A DNA stretch of 64,000 bases from Perkinsus olseni (Eukaryota > Perkinsozoa > Perkinsida): positions 1 to 64,000 of the forward strand of contig JABANN010000016.1 in NCBI GenBank assembly GCA_013115125.1. Direction: 5' to 3'. The position numbers were made by a program, and so were the translations under genes. Position 1 is the stretch's first letter. The number at the start of each line of letters is the position of its first letter. The notes below the pieces were generated by a model, which saw only the letters and a list, made by a program, of their open reading frames with translations, did not search any database and was not told the origin of the DNA. Positions 11,741-22,887 of the stretch are shown here, piece by piece.

Positions 11741-12190
11741 ATGCGCGGCCTCGAAGAGTACTCATCTGCCTTCAAGCACGGTATGGCCCTCTGTATCATC
11801 GGCCTGGTCCTCCAGTGGTCTGCCGCGATCACAACCCTACAGCACGTCCTCATGGCCGTTGACGTCGTTCTCATCGCGACAGGCATTACCCTCATCATTG
11901 TGCAAGCAGAAGGTCGTCAAGGCATCTCTAACTGGTTGCTCATCGCTATCTGCATCGCCATGGCTGTTCCGGCCCTCCTCAACCTAGCCCAGGTGGTGCG
12001 GCTTCACCTCAAGTACAAGCACACAGGCATTCCCGCCTGGACGCCCGTGGTTGGCCTTTCCGGCTCTGTACTCCTCGTCATCGGTTCTGTCCTCCTCCTA
12101 GTGGCGCCTGAAACCAGGTTGGCTGTTCCTAAGGCCGATTACGACGGTGACGCGGAGGTCAGAGCAAGTCTCACTTCCGCCACTGTGTGA
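11741..12190 (+). CDS. Four-TM membrane protein, tandem family member 1
   Basis: Single-exon 149-residue frame from ATG. Four hydrophobic helices lie at about residues 15-33, 36-55, 63-82 and 105-124. The N-terminus MRGLEEYSSAFKHGMALCI aligns with member 2 (MKSLAAYSGQFKAAMAIGI). A basic RQGIS turn precedes TM3, and the fourth helix ends in VAPETR, matching VLAPESR in member 2. The tail is short and acidic. It is the shortest member, because the loop after TM1 is almost absent. The family is not recognised. The layout resembles claudin/tetraspan-like proteins, but no family signature is seen. It is divergent from the MORN gene and probably shares its promoter region. Confidence 0.75.
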   Translation: MRGLEEYSSAFKHGMALCIIGLVLQWSAAITTLQHVLMAVDVVLIATGITLIIVQAEGRQGISNWLLIAICIAMAVPALLNLAQVVRLHLKYKHTGIPAWTPVVGLSGSVLLVIGSVLLLVAPETRLAVPKADYDGDAEVRASLTSATV

Positions 12191-12423
12191 CTTCTCTTTT
12201 CCGCACTTTGTTTTAAGGCCTTCTGGCCCACCTCTTGTAGAGTGTTCCGTTCACTGTCATCGCCATTTCGCTGCGTTCCCAATGCACAGGAATCCAACAG
12301 GTCACAATTTGTGAGTCGCGCCTAGTGTCTGTCTCAGATGCATCACCGAACGCCGACGTCCGACGTGCGCCTGACCACCTCCCCTACTGACCAGGCCCAT
12401 TTTATCAAGCCCCTTTCACTCCA

Positions 12424-12945
12424 ATGAAATCCCTCGCCGCCTACTCTGGTCAGTTCAAGGCCGCCATGGCCATCGGCATATGCGGTCAGGTCCTCTCCTG
12501 GCTCGCCAACGCCGTCTATCGCAGCAAGGTGGCCCTCGAGATCATCAGGAGAGCTCGTGTGAATCAGCCATTAGGCGATATACAGTGCGTTGCCATCGCC
12601 TTCCAAAGCTTCATGATCGGCCTGCAGCTGCTAATGCTCATCGTCACCCTTGCCCTGGTCATCGTACGCGTTGAACGCAGGAAAGGCCTCTCTCGTGTCA
12701 TCCCTGCCCTCGGCGGCGTCGGCATGATCGGCTTCGCTGTCGGCCAGATCGTAGGCATTCTCATAGTGCCGGGCGGGTGCGAGATTGACCAGGCTGTATG
12801 GTCGAAGATTATTGGCTGCGTGGGTGCCGTGTTCATCATTATCAGTGCCTTCCTCTTCGTGCTGGCACCGGAGTCTAGACAGTCCAAAAATAGTGACGAG
12901 GCTGCTCAGTTGAGACCTCAAGGGTTGGTCTATGCCAGCGCGTAA
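12424..12945 (+). CDS. Four-TM membrane protein, tandem family member 2
   Basis: Single-exon 173-residue frame from ATG. Four hydrophobic segments are seen at about residues 14-30, 60-82, 92-115 and 131-152. The loop between TM1 and TM2 is longer than in member 1 and holds one Cys. A second Cys lies between TM3 and TM4 (PGGCEIDQ). The basic VERRKGLSR turn before TM3 and the VLAPESR end of TM4 identify it as a paralog of member 1. The C-terminal tail is short and polar. Function is unknown. Spacing to the neighbours is about 230 and 170 bp. Confidence 0.75.
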   Translation: MKSLAAYSGQFKAAMAIGICGQVLSWLANAVYRSKVALEIIRRARVNQPLGDIQCVAIAFQSFMIGLQLLMLIVTLALVIVRVERRKGLSRVIPALGGVGMIGFAVGQIVGILIVPGGCEIDQAVWSKIIGCVGAVFIIISAFLFVLAPESRQSKNSDEAAQLRPQGLVYASA

Positions 12946-13117
12946 GTCTTCAAGTTGACATTACAGCATGACTGTTAGCGTACATGCCCCTCTGTTGAGA
13001 TAACTTGGTGAATTGGCGGGGTTGAGTTGACAATAATGTTAGTGGGCTGAAGATTCTTACTGGAGTATCTTAGGTTGATCATGGCGTTGCACGAGTTCCA
13101 GCTCAGTTCGGTTGCTC

Positions 13118-13723
13118 ATGGCCATCCCCACGACAGCACAGTATAAGGCGGGCCTGGCATTAGCATTGTTGGCCACGATTGGCTCGGCCGTCGCCGCAGT
13201 ACTTAGCAACAAGTTCCTCAAGGGTGTTGACTACTGCAACGGAGAGGGCGCCTCTGGCAACATCAACTGTCAAGTCGGCCTCCTGCTTACCGCTATGGCC
13301 GTGTCTATCGGCGTCGCTGCAGTCCTTCTCGCGACTTTGGTTTGGTTGTCCAGCGAGAAGAGGTCAGGACTGGCTCGGACTGGAGTTGTCTTTCTGTGCA
13401 TCATCCTCGCTCTCTGCGGAGTCGGTGTGGCTGTGCTTAGTGGCCTTCTCGCCACCGAGAGCGACAAGGTCCCGACAGCCCCGGTCTTCAACACGGCGAT
13501 CGGCGCTGCTGCGGGCATCCTAGCGTCAGTCGCTGCCATGCTCATCATGTGCTCTGCCGACGCTATGTCGTATGAAGGATGGCTTGAAGTGTACGGCGAC
13601 GTCGATGAGGACGATGGCGAGGTTGAAGGAGCGACGTGGAAGGAGTTCTTTGATAAGTACAAAGAGGAAGAGGAGAAGGACAGTCTAGAATACCAGCAGC
13701 TGCTTAGTCGCCAGGGAAATTGA
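13118..13723 (+). CDS. Four-TM membrane protein, tandem family member 3
   Basis: 201 residues from the first ATG (13118). Upstream codons in frame start at TTG and are unlikely to be used. Helices lie at about residues 12-30, 54-78, 88-110 and 127-147. The loop after TM1 has two Cys (DYCNGEG and NINCQVG). The EKRSGLAR turn before TM3 matches the basic turn of members 1 and 2. A long acidic C-terminal tail of about 55 residues (DVDEDDGEVEG, then DKYKEEEEKD) is unique to this member. The topology suggests a cytosolic acidic tail. Function is unknown. Confidence 0.75.
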   Translation: MAIPTTAQYKAGLALALLATIGSAVAAVLSNKFLKGVDYCNGEGASGNINCQVGLLLTAMAVSIGVAAVLLATLVWLSSEKRSGLARTGVVFLCIILALCGVGVAVLSGLLATESDKVPTAPVFNTAIGAAAGILASVAAMLIMCSADAMSYEGWLEVYGDVDEDDGEVEGATWKEFFDKYKEEEEKDSLEYQQLLSRQGN

Positions 13724-13949
13724 GTGAGCTGTGAGAACGTAGGCCGCCCTGTTGAAAGGTTGTTATTGCCCCGATGTTAGGTAGAAGAACTAGTCGTGAA
13801 CTCAACTGGAGAAAGCATCAGCAAATTTACAAGGTGTATCCCATGAACCCTTGAAAGATTTTGCGTTGTTTCGCAGTGTAGGAGGCGAGGGTGCTTCTGG
13901 AGGCAGTTTTGAGGCTCTCAGCCGAACGACCTACGGAGGGTCGCTTCTT

Positions 13950-14456
13950 ATGTCCAGCACTACCCGTCCCACTTCGGCTCGTATACGGCTTGGTCTATTC
14001 TACCTCTTCCTGGCTGCCGCTCTCGCCATCACCGCTGTTCTCTGCGACTTCACTCACGACCATACAAACTCTATATGCTCCTCCCCCTCCCCTGTTGACT
14101 GTAAATTCCGGTATATCGTTATAGGAGTGACGGTTGCACAAATATTGTCCCTCTCCTGCCTGGTCCACTTTCTCTACGCCGATCGACCTTCTCTGTTCCT
14201 CGTGGTAGCCCTTTGCGTCTGTGTGGGTCTTGAGGCTTTGGCCTCGGGGCCGCTTTTCGTAGTGCATTCAATCGTGGCAAAGACACAGTACTACGCTCCG
14301 CCCATACTGGCCTGTGGGGGGACTTTCATCGCCGTGATGGGAGTGCTGTTGGTTAGCCAGGCTGATGAACTGAAGGCGATTGGCTCCCTTAGCAATACCG
14401 AAGGAGATGGAATAGTAGACAGTCGGCCGCTAAATTATGGCGCTACTGAGAATTGA
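13950..14456 (+). CDS. Four-TM membrane protein, tandem family member 4
   Basis: 168 residues from ATG at 13950 (MSSTTRPTSARIRLGLFYLF). The frame is open further upstream but lacks an ATG. Four hydrophobic helices lie at about residues 13-31, 52-70, 76-98 and 110-131. Two Cys lie in the first loop (SICSSPSPVDCKF), as in member 3. It is the most diverged of the four and is joined by position, size and topology. The tail is polar (SQADELKAIGS). Function is unknown. Confidence 0.65.
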   Translation: MSSTTRPTSARIRLGLFYLFLAAALAITAVLCDFTHDHTNSICSSPSPVDCKFRYIVIGVTVAQILSLSCLVHFLYADRPSLFLVVALCVCVGLEALASGPLFVVHSIVAKTQYYAPPILACGGTFIAVMGVLLVSQADELKAIGSLSNTEGDGIVDSRPLNYGATEN

Positions 14457-15041
14457 ATCTGCATGTACAAGGCCTCGGTCTTGAGTTAGTACCTAGTTCA
14501 ACTACTTTACTTGAGTGTCAGCTAGTGAGTGGAGTCGTGTTAGTTGCTTCCGAATGAAGGGTTGAAGGATCACTTGTGGTTTTAGGACGGCGAGGTCACC
14601 AGAGGGACGCGCCGGTCTCCGTTCTGGTACTGCTGCCCTCCAGGGTTGAGCCACTCTGGCTCTCTTGGCGTTCCGAGATCGCTAGGTGAGGGGAGCTTTA
14701 TCTTCACCTAATTGTCATGGAGAAGGCTTCTTCGTTGACTTGAACTCACGAAAGCTATTTGTTGTGCCTTTTATGGAGTGCAAGCACCGCCTACCCAACC
14801 TTACGAAGTAAATACTTTTTCCTCGACTGGATGTAGTGACTTGGCGATTATCGACAAGTCCAGGACTTCAAGTCCTGACTGAATGGGTGGATGAGCTGCC
14901 TCGGTTGGCTGACTTCAACACCGAGATGGCGAAGTAAGAAAAGAGGTCGACGATCATAGGTTGTTGCTCCGTTTGTTATGGAAAAATAGAAAAAGGGTCT
15001 GGGTTCTTCGCCTTCAGTGAAGGCCCTTCACCCTTGCCGCT

Positions 15042-15088
15042 CCAGCTCAGTGTTGTACCCGAAGCGTTCGGGTACAACATCGAGCTGG
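15042..15088. repeat. Long two-part hairpin
   Basis: The inner stem is perfect: TGTTGTACCCGAA (15051-15063) pairs with TTCGGGTACAACA (15067-15079) around GCG. After a 2-nt internal bulge, an outer 7-bp stem follows (CCAGCTC at 15042-15048 with GAGCTGG at 15082-15088). In total this is 20 pairs in 47 nt. It lies in gene-poor DNA. A transcribed form would be a very stable hairpin. Confidence 0.8.
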
Positions 15089-16156
15089 TCGGTCCGACCC
15101 CCCGACGTTGTAAAGTGAGTTTCTCGACTTGGCGTCCCAAGCCCAGTTTTTAACAGTAGTAGATGTTGCTGAGTTAAATGCCTTAACGCTACAGACAGAT
15201 TGTGTAACACGCCAGTTCTTATTGAGACGACATACATCTGCGTGATCGGTGAGTATCTACAATGCACTTATCTTTGAGTAATGGAGAGACCGTCCTCTGA
15301 AGTCTCCTAGTAAATTCCACTCCGGCTACTCTGAAGAACCAACCACGGAGACGGTGGGGGTAATCCGAAAAGAAATTATAGCTGCAAACCACACTAGATC
15401 GATTCGATCAATATTGAATATCGCAAACTTACGCTGCTTCGAAAAGGAAATGTACTGACAAGCTTCGAGGACCTGAAGATCTTCTCGTGCGGTCTCGTAA
15501 TTTCAGAGTGACGCAGATCACGATGATCTGATGACCTGGATCCACAGACGTAGTTATAACTGGATGACCCTGCCGGAGACGGATCCGAGTGGTCGATAGC
15601 ATACGCTTGACCCAGTGAGTACCTACGTTCAATGTCCAGGTGTATGGTATAATACCATTGGTGTGTGCTGTAAATAGTTCACAGGAAGCCTTCTCGAAGA
15701 CGTTCGAAGAATCGTGGATCGTGGATATGACTGAGCCATCTCGGAACCTTGAGAATTTGTCAAGAGGATAGAATTTCCCGGAATCTGCTTGAACAGTCCA
15801 AGTTTAACCAGAATCGTGATCTCACCCGGAGGAATTGATGGCCCGTCAGTGATGATGGCCTCGATCAAATCCAGTCGAACTTCGACGTAAAGTAGCTCAT
15901 GAACGTCGGCCCTTTAGACCATTGGCAGCGAGAGCAGTCATAGCGGTCACAGATAGTATTTCCGAAATACCTCGATAATCACTGTGAGCCAAGTAACAGC
16001 AACTTGTACCTAGTTTGAGAGAGACCGAAGTAACTGCTGGGAGCAATTAGAGAGCCAGTAGACCCTACATTGCGTACACGCCGGTTGAGTGAGGGTGTCT
16101 ATAAGTTCTTATTACTCGACCGGAGTATTCCTTAAAGCATTCTCCACACGGACTGC

Positions 16157-16175
16157 GGCCCCTCGACGAGGGGCC
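16157..16175. repeat. Perfect palindrome, 9-bp arms, 1-nt centre
   Basis: Arm GGCCCCTCG, centre A, arm CGAGGGGCC. It resembles the palindrome at 1243-1261, differing only at one paired position. Confidence 0.8.
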
Positions 16176-17257
16176 CTCGTTGATCATCCTCTTGGAAGGT
16201 CAGAAGATTGTACAACTCAAACGCTGAATTCAAACTTGAGTGACAGAGTTTCAGTCACCGGTTACTGACTAAGTGCTAGGTACCAGTTAGTAATTGGTGA
16301 TACCAGGTTTCAGTAACTGACAAGTACTCTAGTAAGTGTTACGGCAACACTGTTACCTACACAGCGAGGATTTGACGGCGCTGCTCCTCATCAACGTTTC
16401 CACGGCGAGTTGTGCATAATTCACTTTCGTGATTCACTGCAGAGTTCATTTGTTGGACATTGATTCTAACTCTCATTGTCTCACGGTGAGACGGTAGAGC
16501 CCAGAGTCAAGGGCAGAAGCCTCCTGCTCACGCTGATTTGGTCACGTGATGAGACTCTCGTCACCTCGTCGGTGACGGTTTCAAACGTCCGAGGGATCCC
16601 TGAGCTCAAGCATCTCGAGTCACCACACCACCTAATGGTGCTGACAGCAGCAGCAGCAGTAAGGGATTTAAAATCCCGGGTTTTCTCCGTTCAGGATCAA
16701 TCATCCCGAGCGTGTCGGTCTAACAGTCAGACTCTGACCGCCTTTGCCAAATTTCGGCATGAGGAGTCGCGAGAGTCTACATATTGTCCCGCCGTTGTCG
16801 TCAGTCGTCATTTGCGATGGGCGAAACTGCGGTATGAGATCCGTAACTGCTGGCAGCAGTCTGCTGCGACCTCGGCGACAACCTACCACTCGTACGCTGA
16901 ACGGCGCCATGTCATGTGTTTGCTAGGCCGGTCCTTCGCACTGGTCGTGTTCCGGACTTGGATACCGGCAGGAACAGCGTTCGGCCTGGGGAGAATGGCA
17001 CCTTTGGGGATCGAACCTCCATCGAACCTCGTGCACACTGTCAGACCGTGTACACGAAGGTTCCCGTACTGCCATATTTAATCTATCAGTCTCTCCGACT
17101 CTATCGCATTGGTATCCTCTGGCGAGGTGAGTTGTGTTAGTTGTGTAGGAGTCTCGATAGAGCTGCAAGGACCCTGGCTCTCACATGACTGCTTTAGGGA
17201 CTTGAATCATGGACACGGAGAGAAAGTATCTTGGCTTGCTGCTAGTGGGCTTCAGAA

Positions 17258-19306
17258 ATGGCAGCAACAGTCGTCCAGCGCCCAGAACGACCCTACGTGT
17301 CGGTCCTTCTCCTGCTCATACTAGCGCTACAGTTTTACAACCCTGTCCGCCATTATCCAGAGTGCCGCTGTCTTTGTGGCGAGAGCAGGGTAGGTCACCC
17401 CGCTTCGCGGCTCCAACCCCGGCCGAGAACAGCTCGGAGGCGCCTCGGACCAAGCCCACGTTACAGGGGTCGCCCAGCGTGCCTTCCCCACCATCCGTGG
17501 CTGCACCTCCGGCCTCGAGCTCTGCCAGCCAGGCACGAGATGCTCTGAGCGATCTTGCTGCTGTACGCAGGGCCGCTGAGGAGCAGCACGCCCGGCTAAA
17601 GGAGGCAGGGAGACTTCCGGCAGAGACCGAAATATCTCAACGGGTGACTAAATAGCAGTGTAATTTGGCCAAGCACTCGTCAATTGATAATTTCAGGCTC
17701 AAAAGCTCCTGGAGGACTACCGACGCTCCGTAGACAGCTCACCTCCTCCTCCTCCGCCGCCGCCGCCGCCTGTTCACTCCGAAACTCCAGTCAGCGCTAA
17801 CACGTAGCCATTAGCAGCGAGCCGATACGCACTCTTGTTCCGTCGGCTCAGTTATCGTCCCCGGGACGCCGTGCCTCCGTCACAGCCGATTCCCTACAAT
17901 GTGAGCTCCTCCGTGCGTTCAGAGGTCAGACCGGCAGTCTTACTAACTCAGGCGGATAGTCTACAGGCTCAGCCCCGCACGCCCAGCCTCTCTCAGGCAA
18001 CAGGTCAGTGCTTGGCTGCAACACGACAGGTCTGCCCTATTTAACAAAAACCATGCTCAGGTCCGTACGAGCAGCTCGGTGATGGCCCTATCAAATTCAC
18101 TGCGGATTTCGGAGCAGTCCTTCAGCAGGCCCAGGGCCAGGGCATCGGGGTGAGTCCCTCTTTATCCCTCCCCTCCTGCCTGCTCGTCCGCGCAGGTTAT
18201 TCTCGGCGTGGGTCGGGGTGAGTTCGCCCTCCAACTTCTCAAAACGTGGCCTGCTTCCGGTGAGTCGCCGATGGTGCCTCTTTCTTTTTTGTGATTATTT
18301 CATGGTGGAAGTGCCGTTCGCCGGTGTGGATTATCTTATCATATTTGACGTACCCTTGCTGTCACAATCGGATCTTCGCTCACATGCAATGTGCAAGCTC
18401 CTACCTGAGGATACTGTCCTGGCCCACACCATTGTAATGATTAATCGGTATCTCAGCTGGCGTCTACCTCTGCGACCCCTACATCCACATCTGGCATGGG
18501 TATAAGGACCCCGACAACCACTCGGATAGAGACCATCAGGTGCCGCCTGATGAGCTCACCAGCGCTTCGCTCCGCTCTTTTTACAGCTCATTTTCGAAGA
18601 CTTGAGGAATCGTCTAGTGCCGTACGAAGGGAAGTACGTCCTCATCAGAGACTTCTCGTACTCGTGTAAGTCCACGGCACCCCCCTGCCGGTCGATCCCT
18701 CTGTGCAGTCGCCGACACATACCGCTCGGAGCCTAACCAACCCCCTCCAACCTTCATATACATCGATGCCAACCATGCTTATGCAGCAGTGAAACAGTGA
18801 GGCCTGCCGGTGTTGCGATGCTGTTGTCTGGCTGTGTGGAGCAGGGATCTGAAGCAGTGGTGGCCTGTGCTGGCCACTGGCGGACTTATAGCTGGCAGCA
18901 CCTTCCTAGACGATGATCAACGTAAGATTCCGGGACTTGATGAACTCTCAAGCGGCCGCTAACGTGTAACTTCTGAAGCATGAAATTTTTCGGTCATGAA
19001 GAACATAAAAATCCCCCAGACCATCACTATAGAATATCAGAGAGCGTCGATATTTTTGATGGAGAGTCAGCGACGATATCGGCCCTGGGATGGAGATGTT
19101 GAATGGGCTTTTACATTGCCATTATTCTCCTAGATTCAATAGGCGTTGCTACGGCTGTTAGGGAGTTCGCTACCACTGTACAGGTAAGTGGTAGAGTGAT
19201 GATGATGGCAGCGATTGAGGAATGAGACTGGATCCTCGCTCCTTGTCAGGCGGATCTTTATCTGACGCAAGACAGCTTGCCCTCATGGTACATGGTGAAA
19301 GGCTGA
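17258..19306 (+). CDS. Membrane-anchored class I SAM-dependent methyltransferase (12 exons)
   Basis: I chained 12 exons with GT-AG junctions and preserved phase: 17258-17389, 17467-17643, 17697-17803, 17852-18003, 18061-18149, 18196-18259, 18457-18539, 18587-18665, 18709-18796, 18845-18921, 19134-19183 and 19250-19306. The total is 1155 nt, or 384 residues. Residues 14-28 are a hydrophobic signal anchor (YVSVLLLLILALQFY). Then come a Pro/Ser linker, a short helical part, a run of Pro (SSPPPPPPPPPP) and the catalytic domain. The SAM-binding loop reads VILGVGRGEFALQLL. The downstream FIYIDANHAYAAVKQDL and GGLIAGSTFLDD motifs fit the Methyltransf_24-like family. The product is probably a type II Golgi/ER-lumen enzyme. 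The substrate is unknown, possibly a glycan. The distance to the next gene is about 110 bp. Confidence 0.8.
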
Positions 19307-19416
19307 TGATGTCGTCGACGACGATCATGTCACGTGGCCGTCGCCACTGTGCTTTCCACGACGATGTTGTTCTGCGTTAACCAAGTGCGTGTATCGTCAA
19401 GTAGCGGAATATTAAC

Positions 19417-22400
19417 ATGGATCTTTCCTCGTCCGCCTCGTCCTTCCCTCCACGGCCAGCGAGTGTCCATAACCGAGGAGTTGCCGACCCTACCTCAGTA
19501 AGGCTGCTCAGGTCTGGTCACGACGGACCGTCCCACGAACAAGCTATGAAAGAGCCCCCAGAGGCCGTGCCTCGATGGGAAGGTATCACAAAGCATTCAT
19601 CTCGGGGGATTCGGTTCACCTGCCCTCAGCGACTCGGCTGGTTCATCGCTATGCGAGGCTACGCAGCTCGGTCAGTTCTTCTGTACGCAGCGCAGGCCTG
19701 GATCCCACTGATCGTAAGTCGGCCGATGACCGTTGCCCTCTATTGAGTCGGTTTGGACTCTTCCTGTTGCTCAATCTCCTGAAGCGGTTATCTCCTTCAC
19801 TGGCCAGATGAAGCGCCCCGTTCTAGCGTCGAATCGTTGCCCTCCTCTGTGGGCTGCGCCCCCCGATACGCCCATCATCGCCGGCCCCCGCCGTTGTTCA
19901 TAAACCGCGACATCGACCACAGCGACGACGATGGCTACGGCAGCAACGCGAGTGATGATGTGGATGCTTCCCTCTCTCGTCCCATTGCCAAGCCTCTTCA
20001 GTGTCCTCCCTGGAAGCGTCGTCTGGTCTCGGTGGGCGGCTCCTGTCCAGCGGCAGCAGTTTCGTGATCGGCGATGACAGCATGAGGTGGCCTCTTGACG
20101 TAGCGCTCAGCAAAGGCGTGACGAGTCATGCCGTAACCTCCTTCCATTCAGGAACCTTCTCTCAATCTTTCTACGTTCCGACGCTCGCAAGGAGCTTATA
20201 CGGAGAGAGGTGGGCTCAGTGAATGAGATCTACCATACGACAGGGTTGGCTTCCGTCGAGCCCGTACTAGGCTAATAGTTCTATCGTTCATGCAGCGTTA
20301 ATTTTGAGTGAAGTCACGCCGAAATCGACTGTCTCGGAAATCTCTCTGAGACGAATGTCACCTGAGCTTCTAGTCAACGGCCATCGATTCGTCATTGGCT
20401 TCTGACTCCGGACTAACCTGGTTGGAAATGAGACAACCAGGTCTTCTAACGATGATGTCTCATCTTGAGTCATCTTCGAGGAAGCTGAGAAGACATTTTA
20501 TCGTTTTTATAGAAGACTACCGGGAGTATCGATCTCTCGGTCGGAGTTATTATACTCAGTGACGAACAATAGACAAGCTCCGTACCATCGGGCTTACTCT
20601 CAGTCTCTGGACAATCTCTCAGGCGGCGGGGTCAGCCTCCCGTTCGGGGCCCCTCTCCGTTCATCGATTCCCCGACCGAACAGTGAAGAGAGGCTCGCGG
20701 GGGACTCCGTTTCCAACGAGAAGCCGCTACGGCAAACTAGCGTGCCTGTTGCCAGTGATCGAGGAGAGTCGATGGACAGTAGAGAGAACACCGCCGATCG
20801 GCAAGATTGCTCGCCGTCGAACCTTGTAGCACCGCCGCTCGGTGCTTTCCCGCAGCAGAAATCGTACCTCAGATCGAATTTGGAGACACGGTGGTTGTTG
20901 ACGCGCCTGTTGACGAGTCACCGGCCTTTACAGTGAGTGAGGACGGTACGACAGCATCCCTGCAGAATTGCGCTGATGCTGCTACTGAGCACCATCCACC
21001 GCTATCGGAACACGCTTATAGTAACGACAAGGCAGTTCCCAGTACGTGCCATTCCATACTGTGCTTCCGAGTCCTCTTGTGGCACGCAGGTCGTTCTCGA
21101 GCATTGAGTGCTAGTTTGCTGAGGAATGACGAGCTGACAGAGTCGAGGGTGGACTTCCTCACAGAAGAGATGCGGTCTCTCAGAGCGCAGGTGAAGACAG
21201 TGGAGCATAGCGGACTGCATGAATCACCTCCGTCAACCAGCGTGAAGCGAACTCTGTCGACAACCGTGATCTCAGTCATCCTGTTCTATCCTCTATTGCC
21301 AGGTAGAGCTCGTTCAGAATCGCTTATACGAAGACGCGTCAAGCATGACGATATTGGAACCCTCCAGCTCGAGTGAAGAGACGCCTCCTCCGGACACAGC
21401 CGATGCGGGTGTGCCACGCAAACACGCTACTTGGACGAACCCAATCATCCTCCCATCGCCAGTCTCTATACCCACTTATGGTGACCCGCTGGTTGTCGAA
21501 GGTTCTTCTGCAGGTACCCAGTGCTCGCCGCTCGTCGGTGATGCATCAACCCTCACTGATCCCCCTGTGACAACAGCCTGTAGTGTTATGACTGATTCAC
21601 GACCGGCCATGGTGTCGACAGGTCACTAAAGCGCCTTCTCTCCTCTGGGGAGCTTGTTTACCCTTTAGAAGTGCAAACGGAAGCAACGGTCAGTGTCGTG
21701 CCCTTCGAACAGGAAGAAGAGCAGCAGCGGAGAGCCGAGCAACGAGGAGCTGTAGCCGCGGAAGTGCGTATGCTGCAGTTGATACTCACTTGAGTGCCCC
21801 GATGGTTTTTCGTGACAAAAGTCCTCACGACTACCTTGTTTGGCATATTGTCCACTCCGTTGCGATCAGTTCTCAGCCTAGTCTCAATTCATAATCCAGA
21901 TGAAAGACGGGTGATAGATGTACTGCATCCGATGTAGGAATCTTTAGGTCGCGTCGTTGGAGCGTGAGCGTGATACCTTGGAGGAGGAAATCGGCAATTT
22001 GACAGCTGAGGTGTCCAAGCAACGCAAGCTCATCAGAACTCAGAGTGACAACCAATTGAGGTGTCGGCTGTGTCTGTGCCGTCGTGCAGGTACGACGCAG
22101 AGCATCACTGAAGCCCTCAGACATAATGGCGAGGTTAGAGCTTATCACACAGCGAACATGCGGTTGCGGAAGCAGGTACTCGAGGTAGGTGGAAGTAGAA
22201 GAGAAACTCGGTCTCGGATATGGCCCTATCCTTAGCTCCGCAATGAGATGGATTCCCAAAGGCAAGTCGTCTGCGAGGCAGCATCAGTAGGCCTCAGAAA
22301 CATAGAGGACCGCTTGATGGAGTGCCATGCGCTGGCTAATATCGACAGGTGAGCTTCTGAGCTAACGTGTCTTGTGAACGCTTAGAGGCTGACGCACGTC

Positions 22401-22887
22401 CTCTCAGTGCGTCGGGGATCGGCTTTGCAGAGCTGTTGACCGAGATAGACTCCTGCCGGAGGAGGTACTACCTAGCCCTGGGGAGCCGTCGCTCGACAGT
22501 GGCTTGAGTATCGTAGAGTGCACCGTGCTGCGCTCCAACCTGTGCCCTCTTCGACATCCAAGAGGGATGATAGCGGGTCGGCCTACGCCGGCACAGCTCC
22601 CTCACAGCGAAGACCAAGCAACGCATCCGGCGGCTCAGAGTCAGCGTCAATCGACAGAGGTGGGCACCGCCACTATAGAGTAGAAGAATGTACGTGTGCC
22701 AAGCAAGCCGATGTCGACGCTTCTAGGAATCCTTCAAGAGTCGACGGAGATGGCACAGACATTGCTCGGTGACCTCGTCGATATACGTCGTATGCGCTCC
22801 CATACGGCAGCCTCGCCTAACGAGCGGGCCGCGTTCAAGTCTCCTGGTGATGTTTCTTGTTTCGAGACGCTCGATAACATCGCTTAG
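19417..22887 (+). CDS. Ser-rich, coiled-coil protein, multi-exon, unknown
   Basis: The start at 19417 gives MDLSSSASSFPPRPASVHN. Exons can be followed through WEG joined to ATRLVHRYARLRSS, then an acidic stretch HSDDDGYGSNASDDVD (near 19910-19970). Next come a Ser/Pro-rich part around 20560-20800 (RAYSQSLDNLSGGGVSLPFG) and coiled-coil exons at 21120-21215 (ESRVDFLTEEMRSLRAQVK), 21690-21780 (PFEQEEEQQRRAEQRGAVA) and 21957-22050 (ERDTLEEEIGNLTAEVSKQ). A last exon ends at 22887 (SCFETLDNIA). No catalytic domain is seen. It is probably a cytoplasmic or cytoskeletal scaffold. Middle exon borders are not all resolved. It is head-to-tail with the methyltransferase gene. Confidence 0.55.
20416..20442. 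repeat. Perfect inverted repeat, 9-bp arms, 9-nt loop
   Basis: ACCTGGTTG pairs with CAACCAGGT. It lies in an intron-like, frame-poor part (20280-20550) of the coiled-coil gene. Confidence 0.7.

Larger units (their letters stand above)
14457..17257. other. Gene-poor, palindrome-rich interval A
   Basis: No supported gene. The longest frame (16476-17081, +) starts at TTG and runs through several palindromes, so it is probably spurious. Short perfect inverted repeats include 15042-15088, 15514-15530, 15644-15658, 16157-16175, 16478-16492, 16559-16577, 16663-16677 and 16726-16738. A stretch at 16240-16360 repeats CAGTTAC/GTAACTG-like words in both orientations. Confidence 0.6.

Noticed and set aside
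16983-17040. Third B-box-like motif GGTTCGATCCC on the minus strand
   Set aside because: No A-box or stem at tRNA spacing could be found, and the motif sits in a larger imperfect hairpin.
16476-17081. 201-codon open frame in the palindrome-rich interval
   Set aside because: It starts at TTG, crosses several perfect palindromes, has no domain and no coding-like composition. It is probably a chance frame.
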